10,400 nucleotides of DNA. Source: an uncultured Erysipelotrichaceae bacterium. Its GTDB lineage: Bacteria > Bacillota_I > Bacilli_A > RF39 > UBA660. The position numbers and the translations under genes are program-made. The stretch lies in assembly GCA_951801995.1 (NCBI GenBank), contig CATOOY010000039.1:1-10400 (forward strand), read 5' to 3'. Of this stretch, positions 1 through 5,693 are shown piece after piece (the stretch's first letter is position 1; every line of letters starts with the position of its first letter). The notes beneath the pieces are model-generated. The model had not been told where the DNA came from. It saw nothing but the letters and a program-made list of their open reading frames with translations, and did not search any database.

Positions 1-188
1 ATATTGATTTTGAAGATAGTAGGGTAGGAAAAGAGTGTAATGATATGTTAGTTATTATAAAAAATAGATTTTGTTGCCCAAATGATAATGAGCCTTTACT
101 TACTATATTAGATAAAAAGGTTGATAGTTATGAAATGAAAGTTACATGTAAATCTTGTGAAAATGTTTATAAAAAGAGCAATAGATAG
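1..188 (+). CDS. 3' end of a gene with a cysteine-rich, possibly zinc-ribbon C-terminus (partial)
   Basis: An open frame enters from the left edge (first whole codon at 3) and ends at TAG 186-188, giving the last 61 residues of a protein whose start lies outside the window. The visible part has a Cys-Cys-Pro-Asn turn (residues 24-27 of the fragment) and a Cys-Lys-Ser-Cys pair (49-52), about 24 residues apart. That is the spacing and style of a small zinc ribbon, although the first knuckle (CCPN) is not a standard CxxC. The tail is lysine-rich. A strong terminator 39 bases downstream ends this transcript, so it is separate from the endonuclease gene that follows. I do not recognise the family. 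The frame is supported by its lack of stops and by the terminator; the zinc binding is inferred. Confidence 0.6.
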   Translation, partial: IDFEDSRVGKECNDMLVIIKNRFCCPNDNEPLLTILDKKVDSYEMKVTCKSCENVYKKSNR

Positions 189-226
189 ATCTTTTATACA
201 CTGTATTATCATGAATAGTTTAAAAT

Positions 227-267
227 AAAAAGACAATTTTAGGTATTTATGTTCTAATTGTCTTTTT
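227..267 (+). terminator. Intrinsic terminator after the partial first gene
   Basis: A perfect 12-base inverted repeat, AAAAAGACAATT (227-238) and AATTGTCTTTTT (256-267), encloses a 17-base loop, and the 3' arm runs into a T-tract. It lies 39 bases after the TAG of the first gene and well before the promoter of the next one. The flanking A and T runs would also let it act on the minus strand, but no minus-strand gene is seen to its right nearby. Confidence 0.8.
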
Positions 268-323
268 TGTATTCTTTTTTAGTAATAGATAGTATTATGG
301 ATATACGAAAAATATTAAATACT

Positions 324-352
324 TTTTCATGATGATAAATATTTCATATAAA
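324..352 (+). promoter_or_regulatory. Probable sigma-A-type promoter of the uvsE-family gene
   Basis: TTTTCA (324-329) and TATAAA (347-352) are separated by exactly 17 bases. This would start transcription near 359 and give a leader of about 30 bases before the ATG at 390. Each box matches consensus at four or five of six positions. The AT-rich background makes chance matches common, so support comes mainly from the spacing and from the position after an upstream terminator. Confidence 0.45.
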
Positions 353-379
353 ATAGTTTTTAATGCTCATACTATTAAT

Positions 380-385
380 AGGTGA
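380..385 (+). promoter_or_regulatory. Ribosome binding site that fixes the uvsE start at 390
   Basis: AGGTGA lies four bases before the ATG at 390. The longer in-frame start at 363 has no such site and would add nine residues (MLILLIGDF) ahead of the conserved family start MKIRLGYA. The start at 390 is therefore preferred. Confidence 0.7.
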
Positions 386-389
386 TTTT

Positions 390-1316
390 ATGAAAATAAG
401 ACTAGGGTATGCTTGTCAAAGTGAAACTTTATCTTCTATTACAACTTCTAGTACTTATACATATACAAATTATAGTAAGGAAAAGGATTATCAAAAATTA
501 AATAATATTATTATTTCTAATCTTTTGGCATTAGAGGAAATTCTTACTTACAATGTAAAAAATAATATCCATTTTTATAGAATTTCATCACAATTAATTC
601 CTCTTGCGACAAAGGAAGATGTTGTTTTTGATTATACAACACCTTATCAAGAATATTATACTCGTATTGCTGATTTAATTTGCAAGAATCATATAAGGGT
701 TGATTTTCATCCTAATGAGTATTGTGTATTAAATAGTGTTAAGGAAGATGTTGTTCAAAATAGTATTGCTATTTTGGAATATCATTATCAACTTCTTGAA
801 AATTTAAAAATAAAAGACAAGGTGCTAATTCTCCATATTGGTAGTAATGTTTTTGGAAAAAAGAATTCTTTAAGTAGATTTATTCATAATTTTAGGAAGT
901 TACCTAAAAAGATTCAGGAATCTATTGTGATAGAAAATGATGATAAGGTTTTTACAGTAGAGGATGCTTTATATTTAAGTTCTATTTTGAAAATTCCTGT
1001 ATGTTTAGATTATCATCATTATATTTGTAATAAAAGTTGTATTGATTTAGAAAAGGTTATTAATAGTTGGAAGGGAACACCAAAGATGCATTTTTCTTCT
1101 CCAAAAAGTAAATTAAAAAAGGATTTTAGGAGCCACCATGATTATATTAATAGTGATAGTTTTATTGCATTTTTAAAAAGTATTCAATATTTAAATTGTG
1201 ATTTGGATATTATGATTGAGGCAAAGAAAAAAGAAGAAGCTTTGTTTCGACTGGTAAGAGAGTTAAAGTATAAAACGGATTATGTATTTATAGATGATAC
1301 TACTTTTATTATTTAA
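390..1316 (+). CDS. uvsE: UV-damage endonuclease, UvsE/UVDE family
   Basis: 308 residues with the chosen start, the normal length for bacterial UVDE. The family is a TIM-barrel nuclease that uses a metal cluster to nick DNA 5' to UV photoproducts, an alternative to excision repair by UvrABC. Landmarks in order: N-terminus MKIRLGYA; RISSQLIPLAT (64-74); FHPNEY with His107; LHIGS with His149; IENDDK with Glu182; LDYHHY with Asp207 and His210; PKMHFSSPKS with its lysine and histidine; and IMIEAKKKE near the C-terminus. These match the metal ligands and active-site residues of the Thermus enzyme as I recall them. One differs: the His after 'PLAT/PFAS' (His69 in Thermus) is Lys75 here. The gene has its own promoter and converges on the next gene across a shared terminator. 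The family call is firm; full activity is less certain because of Lys75. Confidence 0.93.
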   Translation: MKIRLGYACQSETLSSITTSSTYTYTNYSKEKDYQKLNNIIISNLLALEEILTYNVKNNIHFYRISSQLIPLATKEDVVFDYTTPYQEYYTRIADLICKNHIRVDFHPNEYCVLNSVKEDVVQNSIAILEYHYQLLENLKIKDKVLILHIGSNVFGKKNSLSRFIHNFRKLPKKIQESIVIENDDKVFTVEDALYLSSILKIPVCLDYHHYICNKSCIDLEKVINSWKGTPKMHFSSPKSKLKKDFRSHHDYINSDSFIAFLKSIQYLNCDLDIMIEAKKKEEALFRLVRELKYKTDYVFIDDTTFII

Positions 1317-1330
1317 TAGAATGGGGTCTA

Positions 1331-1358
1331 AAAAAGACAATGATGCATTGTCCTTTTT
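1331..1358. terminator. Two-way terminator between convergent genes
   Basis: GACAATG (1336-1342) and CATTGTC (1346-1352) form a 7-base GC-containing stem with a 3-base loop. It is flanked by AAAAA on the left and CTTTTT on the right, so both strands give a hairpin followed by a T-run. It sits between the stop of the endonuclease gene (1316) and the stop of the minus-strand gene (1373), where one element can serve both transcripts. Confidence 0.85.
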
Positions 1359-1372
1359 ATTACTTTAAGTAT

Positions 1373-2323
1373 TTAACTAGAAATGGAATCTTTTTTCTTA
1401 TCTTGTAATATGGTTTTTACAAGTTGTTTTGCTTTTTCTAGTTCATCTTGTATTTCATTATATTGTTTCAATGGTGATATTTTATCTGGTAGGGTATTTC
1501 CTGGTTTTATATTTATGCTATAGTGTATTTCTCCATTTTCTTTTTCCCTTATTGTGCATGTAGGTGTTTTGTGAGCAATTTCTCCTGTTTCATCTACTGT
1601 AATTGTTTTTCCTTTTTTTGTTATCATAAATTTTTCTAATTTTCCATGTGCAAGGGATAATATATCTATTGTTTCTTTTGATGTATTTGTGTGTATTTGT
1701 AATTCGAATTTTGGATATTCTTCTATTGCATCTATAGATGTTTTACATATTTTTTTATATATTTCACTAATCTCTATTGGAAAAGATAGTTCTAATAAAT
1801 GTTTTTGTAATTCAGCTTCATTTTTTAATATTAGAGTGGACAATTTTAACTTTTCTGGATTTTCAATTTTTATAGAAAGTGTGTATTCTTTATTTTGTAG
1901 TATTAGGCCTATATTATGGGGTGACAAAATACGTGTGCAAGCATTTCCATTTTGACTATTTTTAATGGTATAACGGTTTAGTTTTAGAATAGGATTTTTT
2001 TCTTTTTGATAATATTGATATACTGTAGTTTTTTGTGGATAATGTATTATTAATTCTTTTGGTGTATCGTTGTTTTCCCATTTTAATTCTATATTAGTAT
2101 TTACATTCGCATTTTTTAAGTAACAATCGAAAGAAAAATTTTCTTTGTCAAATTCTTTTAGAATACATGTTTCAGTAAGTTCTATTCCTGCTTGTTTTAA
2201 TACATAACTAAATGTTTTTACAATTTCTTCTAATGATTGTGATGAATCCATATGTAACCACTGTCCTATGGCAATTTGTAATTGCCATTGTTCAAAAATA
2301 ATTTTTGGTGTTTTTTTATCCAT
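1373..2323 (-). CDS. Uncharacterised 316-residue protein, no family recognised
   Basis: A full open frame from ATG 2323-2321 to TAA 1375-1373. A strong ribosome site, GGAGG (2337-2333), lies nine bases upstream of the ATG, and a good promoter precedes it, so expression is well supported. The protein has no signal peptide and no membrane segment and looks soluble and cytoplasmic. The middle is rich in beta-type alternation (for example ITVDETGEIAHKTPTCTI and IHYSINIKPG), and the last 35 residues form a charged helix with heptad-like spacing (QYNEIQDELEKAKQLVKTIL), possibly a short coiled coil. The N-terminal EQWQLQIAIGQWLHM segment is tryptophan- and glutamine-rich. It is transcribed alone, convergent with the endonuclease gene and divergent from an apparent plus-strand promoter at 2430. 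I do not recognise a conserved domain and give no function. Confidence 0.85.
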   Translation of the reverse strand: MDKKTPKIIFEQWQLQIAIGQWLHMDSSQSLEEIVKTFSYVLKQAGIELTETCILKEFDKENFSFDCYLKNANVNTNIELKWENNDTPKELIIHYPQKTTVYQYYQKEKNPILKLNRYTIKNSQNGNACTRILSPHNIGLILQNKEYTLSIKIENPEKLKLSTLILKNEAELQKHLLELSFPIEISEIYKKICKTSIDAIEEYPKFELQIHTNTSKETIDILSLAHGKLEKFMITKKGKTITVDETGEIAHKTPTCTIREKENGEIHYSINIKPGNTLPDKISPLKQYNEIQDELEKAKQLVKTILQDKKKDSISS

Positions 2324-2351
2324 ATTTAGTAACCTCCTTAAATGCTTATAT

Positions 2352-2379
2352 ATTATAACACTTTTTTTGTAAAAAACAA
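2352..2379 (-). promoter_or_regulatory. Promoter of the uncharacterised gene at 1373-2323
   Basis: Reading the minus strand, TTGTTT (2379-2374) is followed after 16 bases by a perfect TATAAT (2357-2352). Transcription would start near 2345, leaving a leader of about 22 bases that contains the GGAGG ribosome site. Confidence 0.65.
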
Positions 2380-2429
2380 TAATAAATTTTTTATGTTATA
2401 AAATAGAATATGTTTTTTATAAATAGGTA

Positions 2430-2438
2430 TGCTATAAT
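2430..2438 (+). promoter_or_regulatory. Extended -10 promoter with no obvious gene
   Basis: TGCTATAAT at 2430-2438 is a perfect extended -10 element (TG-n-TATAAT). The best -35 with 17-base spacing is ATGTTT (2410-2415), which is poor, but extended -10 promoters can tolerate that. The transcript would start near 2445 and run toward the hairpin at 2575-2611. No well-supported reading frame lies in between. Confidence 0.45.
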
Positions 2439-2444
2439 AATCAT

Positions 2445-2611
2445 TAAAAAGGAGTGCTACTATAATAGTAATTATGTATTTTTTCTCTTTCTTATTATGT
2501 AAGGGAAGGTTCTATCTAACTGTATCATGTTAGAAAAGGTTAAGCAGATTGGTAAGAAATTATATATAATACTTAAAAAACTCATTTCTTTTTGTTCAAG
2601 AAACGAGTTTT
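2445..2611 (+). ncRNA. Possible short plus-strand transcript of unknown kind
   Basis: Predicted only from the extended -10 at 2430 and the hairpin at 2575-2611. It contains AAGGAG (2449-2454) and a 19-codon frame from ATG 2474 to TAG 2533, but the gap from GGAG to ATG is 19 bases, too long for normal initiation. A longer frame from ATG 2527 runs through the terminator and into the antisense of the phosphoesterase gene, so it is unlikely to be real. The segment from 2487 to 2559 can pair TTTCTTA with TAAGAAA, and CTAAC (2515-2519) with GTTAG (2529-2533). I cannot place it in a known RNA class. Confidence 0.2.
2575..2611 (-). terminator. Terminator of the DUF4474-phosphoesterase operon
   Basis: A 14-base stem (2577-2590 with 2598-2611, loop 2591-2597) lies directly after the TAG at 2617-2615. 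On the minus strand the single odd position forms a G-U pair, while on the plus strand it is an A-C mismatch. The A-run at 2575-2580 gives six U after the stem only on the minus strand. Both facts indicate it mainly ends the minus-strand transcript. Confidence 0.82.
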
Positions 2612-2614
2612 ATA

Positions 2615-3478
2615 CTACTTTTTTTTATTACAAAAGTTTTCAATATTTTCTTCTTTCAATATTTTTTTTCTTTCTACTATTAGTTTATTTTCTTTTATTT
2701 GATAAGACCATTTTACAAGTGTTAATTTTCCATTTTCTATTTCTAAACAGGTGATACCATCAGGGTGTACACAAGATCCATCGTTAAAATACATACTGTC
2801 TCCTACTTTAGGATAAACGGGTTTATGTGTATGACCTGCAATTACTATTTTTTGATTTTTTTTACTCCAATTATTTAATTTTTTATCTACTTTTTTGGTT
2901 ACTTTATGATTTTTTATTGGTCCTGTTGGATCCTTTATGCCTATAAATTCTAATATACTCCATATATATCTTACTGCAAAACGGGAAAGACGCCAAAGAG
3001 TACTATTTAAAAAGTCTACCTGATGTCCATGGACTAAAAATATTTCATATCCTAAATAATCTAGTACAATTGCTTCACGAATTGTTAGTTCTTTTAATAA
3101 AATGTCTTTTTCTTTTTCAAAATGTTTTTTAATAAATGTTTTGGATTTTTTACAAATATCATGGTTTCCATATATCATAATAAAACGTTTTTTATCATGA
3201 AATTTTTTTATTAATTTGAAAATATCATTATATTCTTCTTTTATTTTTTCATAATTTTTTACTTCCCATAGTTCATCTCCATCACCTAGTTCTATGTAAG
3301 TAAATTGCTTTTTATCATAATAGGTTAGTGCTTTTTTATAAATATATTTATTTTCTAGAAAGTTATCATTTTTATTTCCTATTCCTCTATGGCAATCACT
3401 CATTATTACGAGTTTACTTTGATTATCAATTGCTATTTTTCTTGCTTTTTTGTAGATTTTATCTAATTTATTTTTCAT
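2615..3478 (-). CDS. Calcineurin-like metallophosphoesterase
   Basis: 287 residues from ATG 3478. All metal-binding blocks of the metallophosphoesterase fold are present in order: MSDCHRG (Asp28, His30), LGDGDELWE (Asp66), YGNHD (104-107), VHGHQ (150-153) and AGHTH (215-218). The end (SMYFNDGSCVHPDG) also resembles the family. These residues hold a di-metal centre that cleaves phosphoesters. The layout resembles the LpxH/UDP-diacylglucosamine hydrolase branch, but a Gram-positive host makes a lipid A role unlikely, so the substrate is unknown. There is no signal peptide; it is probably cytoplasmic. An earlier in-frame GTG at 3490 is possible, but AGGTGG (3492-3487) lies eight bases before ATG 3478, which decides the start. 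The frame overlaps the 3' end of the DUF4474 gene by 11 bases, so the two are probably co-translated. Confidence 0.92.
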   Translation of the reverse strand: MKNKLDKIYKKARKIAIDNQSKLVIMSDCHRGIGNKNDNFLENKYIYKKALTYYDKKQFTYIELGDGDELWEVKNYEKIKEEYNDIFKLIKKFHDKKRFIMIYGNHDICKKSKTFIKKHFEKEKDILLKELTIREAIVLDYLGYEIFLVHGHQVDFLNSTLWRLSRFAVRYIWSILEFIGIKDPTGPIKNHKVTKKVDKKLNNWSKKNQKIVIAGHTHKPVYPKVGDSMYFNDGSCVHPDGITCLEIENGKLTLVKWSYQIKENKLIVERKKILKEENIENFCNKKK

Positions 3479-4394
3479 TATAATTTCCACCTACAGTAGA
3501 ATAAATATCATCTCTTAATAAAATGACTCCACTTTTTTTAGGACAGGGAAGTTTGATAAAATCCAATTGTTTATTATTTTTCAAGATATTTGGAATATAA
3601 TCATTTAAAATGAAATATTTTTCGTTTGGTAAATCATTTTTATTTTGTACTGCATCTTCTAAATATTTATTATATAATTTTACGTTTCTTTTGTTGTTGT
3701 GTTGTGAGATAAAGTCGATAATATGGGATCTTGTCCATACTCTTTTGGTATGTGGTTTTTTGTATTTCAATAGAAATATATTTCCACAAATTTTATATTC
3801 TTTTGATTTATATTTTAGTTTTTCGAAAGAAATTAAAAATGTATTTAACATTTCTTTGTTTGGGAAGGTAATTTGTAGATACATAGATAGTTCTTTGGGA
3901 TGGCTAAACATGCCTAGTTTGAATCCAGCAAGCCACCAGTGATTTGCACAAATTCTCATGATTTCTTTTCCTTTTTTGTATAAAATAAAGCACATATCTA
4001 ACATATCTTCTGTAGCTGGTTTATATATTGTATTTCTGTGAATTTTCTTTTCTTCTGTATAATATATTCCTATTTCAGCACCTGTTGTTATTCCATATTG
4101 TCCTTTCCAGAAGGTGATTAACCAATTTCGATTGTTATAGAAAAAGTGGACTGGTTCTGTGTCTACAATAATACTTCCTATAGGTGCTGCGACATCATAG
4201 AGGTGTGAATAACCAAAATCTTTTTGCCAAGCATTTTTAGTGGAATAAAAAATATCTTTTTTTTCATCATATGCAAAGCCTAATGCATTAAAGTTTTTAT
4301 AGGAGATTTTACCATGTTTATGTAAGAATAAACAAATGCCAAATTTTAGGAGAAGACAAAGTATTAAAATTAGGATTATACATACTACTATCAT
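3468..4394 (-). CDS. Membrane-anchored DUF4474 protein
   Basis: 308 residues. Residues 2-24 form one hydrophobic helix (a run of I, L, V and C), followed by a basic stretch (HKHGK), which suggests an N-terminal membrane anchor. The rest matches DUF4474 as I recall it: LGFAYDEKKDIFYS (38-51), AWQKDFGY (55-62), LYDVAAP (65-71), then the hallmark FWKGQYGITTGAEIGIYY (95-112) and HWWLAGFKLG (152-161). The biochemical role of this family is not known to me. About 110 C-terminal residues beyond the domain are lysine- and asparagine-rich. AGGAAG (4407-4402) precedes the ATG at 4394 by seven bases. It is the first gene of an operon with the metallophosphoesterase, whose start lies inside this gene's last codons. 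A 10-base-pair hairpin overlaps the start codon. Confidence 0.87.
   Translation of the reverse strand: MIVVCIILILILCLLLKFGICLFLHKHGKISYKNFNALGFAYDEKKDIFYSTKNAWQKDFGYSHLYDVAAPIGSIIVDTEPVHFFYNNRNWLITFWKGQYGITTGAEIGIYYTEEKKIHRNTIYKPATEDMLDMCFILYKKGKEIMRICANHWWLAGFKLGMFSHPKELSMYLQITFPNKEMLNTFLISFEKLKYKSKEYKICGNIFLLKYKKPHTKRVWTRSHIIDFISQHNNKRNVKLYNKYLEDAVQNKNDLPNEKYFILNDYIPNILKNNKQLDFIKLPCPKKSGVILLRDDIYSTVGGNYNEK
3487..3492 (-). promoter_or_regulatory. Ribosome binding site inside the end of the DUF4474 gene
   Basis: AGGTGG on the minus strand (3492-3487) lies eight bases before ATG 3478. It selects that ATG over the upstream GTG (3490-3488), which itself falls within the ribosome site. It lies in the last codons of the DUF4474 gene, which favours translational coupling. 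Confidence 0.7.
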
Positions 4395-4419
4395 AGATTC
4401 ACTTCCTTTCTATGATAGT
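4387..4419 (-). promoter_or_regulatory. Hairpin enclosing the ribosome site and start codon of the DUF4474 gene
   Basis: ACTATCATAG (4387-4396) and CTATGATAGT (4410-4419) are perfect 10-base inverted repeats. In the minus-strand mRNA the 3' arm contains the ATG start codon (4394-4392), and the 13-base loop contains the AAGGAAG ribosome site (4408-4402). The predicted transcript starts near 4425, so this hairpin is essentially the whole leader. Three of the ten pairs are G-C, so stability is modest. The repeat is seen directly; a regulatory effect is inferred. Confidence 0.5.
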
Positions 4420-4431
4420 GTATGATGAAAT

Positions 4432-4460
4432 ATTATGTCTTTACATAATGTTTATAACAA
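4432..4460 (-). promoter_or_regulatory. Promoter of the DUF4474-phosphoesterase operon, with an overlapping palindrome
   Basis: On the minus strand, TTGTTA (4460-4455) and CATAAT (4437-4432) are exactly 17 bases apart, predicting a start near 4425 and a 30-base leader. The inverted repeat ATTATGT-CTTT-ACATAAT (4432-4449) covers the -10 box and much of the spacer, where a repressor could bind. Confidence 0.65.
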
Positions 4461-4479
4461 AACTAAATTTTTTTATATG

Positions 4480-4498
4480 AAAAATGCAGGCACTTTTT
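4480..4498 (-). terminator. Weak terminator after the ABC exporter operon
   Basis: On the minus strand AAAAGTG, loop CCTG and CATTTTT form a 7-pair stem with one G-U pair, the T-run being part of the 3' arm. It lies 47 bases past the TAA at 4545. On the plus strand the G-U pair becomes an A-C mismatch, so the minus orientation fits better. No stronger hairpin is seen between 4461 and 4544. Confidence 0.4.
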
Positions 4499-4544
4499 AT
4501 GTGTCTACATATATTTACCACTTATAGTAAAAACTGATTTTTTT

Positions 4545-5693
4545 TTATTCTATTTTTTGTTTTCTTTTGGATATTTGATTATTTATTATGATAAATAATA
4601 TGGAAAAAAGTATTAAAATTAACATGTTTAGTAAAATAGGTTTTATTTCTTTTAGATTTATTATTTCTAATTTTTTTAATAATTCATTTGTTTGAATGTA
4701 CCAGTAAGTTGGAAGAATATGGGCTAGGGTAAGTACATTTTTAGGAAGCCATTGTGTAGGAACAAAGGCACCACATAGGAAAGCTTGACCAAGTGAAACT
4801 ACATTTACAATTCCACTTACAGCTTCTTTGTTATTGGTAAGAGAAGATATCATTATAGCGATTGTAAGTGAGCAGAATGCAAATACAAGTGCATTTACCA
4901 TATATATTATTCCTCTTATAGATAATAGTGTATCTTTTAGTAGAATAAGTCCTAATAGACTAAATAATATCCACACAATGAAAACATAAAGTAGACTTGC
5001 TTTTCGTATAATACGGTTGTGTTTTTTATAGTTCATACTACTTATTGTTATTCTTTTATGAATGTTTTTATTTTTAAAACTAGTCAGAATAAAGCAAATG
5101 ATAAATATAATGATGGCCATAAGTGAGTAGCTTGCAAAATTAAAGTATAGATTCATTTTTTCTATTTGTGTTGTATTTATTTTAGAAGTAATTTCTATTT
5201 TTGCTTGTTTTTCTAAACTTTTATTAATATTTTTTATTATCTCTTGTTCATTTTGCATGTTTTTTACATATATATTTTGTACTTTTATATATCTTGTAAG
5301 TATTTGGCTGGCTAAAGTAGCATTATAATCTTTTGTTGTTTTGATATCTATTTTTGGGTTTTTTCCATCTAATATATCTTTTCTATAATTTTCTTTTATG
5401 TAAATTATATAGTTTATATCTCTATAAAATAAAGCATCCTTTATTTTTTGTTCTTTATTTTCTATTTCTTTTGTATTGGTGTTTTTTTTTAAATAATGGA
5501 TTAGATTTTTGGTGATTCCTATATTTTCATCTTTATTTATTATAAGTATATTTGGTTTTTCCTTTGTGAAGTTGGTATTGTTATCATTTGTACTTAGGTT
5601 TATACCACTAAATAGAATTAATAATATGGTGTATAATAGAATCATACCTTTGTATTTTTTTACAATTTTGAAGTAAGTTTTAAATACTGTCAT
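4545..5693 (-). CDS. ABC-2 type exporter permease, second subunit
   Basis: 382 residues with the ABC2_membrane_3 layout: one N-terminal membrane helix (about 17-34), a lysine- and asparagine-rich extracytoplasmic domain of about 145 residues, then about five more helices from residue 180 to 370. The late segment GAFVPTQWLPKNVLTLAHIL followed by PTYWY is typical of this permease family. It would pair with the other permease and the ATPase to form an ATP-driven exporter in the cytoplasmic membrane. The ribosome site GGAGG (5705-5701) is seven bases upstream of ATG 5693, and the start overlaps the preceding permease gene by 14 bases. It is the last gene of the operon. The substrate cannot be read; relatives export drugs, peptides or lipids. 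Confidence 0.9.
   Translation of the reverse strand: MTVFKTYFKIVKKYKGMILLYTILLILFSGINLSTNDNNTNFTKEKPNILIINKDENIGITKNLIHYLKKNTNTKEIENKEQKIKDALFYRDINYIIYIKENYRKDILDGKNPKIDIKTTKDYNATLASQILTRYIKVQNIYVKNMQNEQEIIKNINKSLEKQAKIEITSKINTTQIEKMNLYFNFASYSLMAIIIFIICFILTSFKNKNIHKRITISSMNYKKHNRIIRKASLLYVFIVWILFSLLGLILLKDTLLSIRGIIYMVNALVFAFCSLTIAIMISSLTNNKEAVSGIVNVVSLGQAFLCGAFVPTQWLPKNVLTLAHILPTYWYIQTNELLKKLEIINLKEIKPILLNMLILILFSILFIIINNQISKRKQKIE

Noticed and set aside
2527..2754. Plus-strand frame of 75 codons starting with an amphipathic lysine-rich segment and ending in a hydrophobic stretch, at first sight like a small membrane toxin
   Set aside because: It has no ribosome site at a usable distance, crosses the operon terminator, and most of it is the antisense of the phosphoesterase 3' end, where T-rich DNA naturally yields Phe/Leu-rich translations.
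2615..3478. LpxH-type lipid A enzyme
   Set aside because: The metal motifs fit the broad fold, but the rest of the window looks Gram-positive and has no lipid A genes, so only the general phosphoesterase call is supportable.
3610..3942. Plus-strand 110-codon frame rich in Phe, Leu and Ser
   Set aside because: It lies wholly antisense to the well-supported DUF4474 gene and shows no start signal; its composition is that expected from the complement of an A-rich coding strand. The same reasoning removes the other antisense frames at 1689, 5837, 6371, 6958, 7616, 8133, 9912 and 9976.
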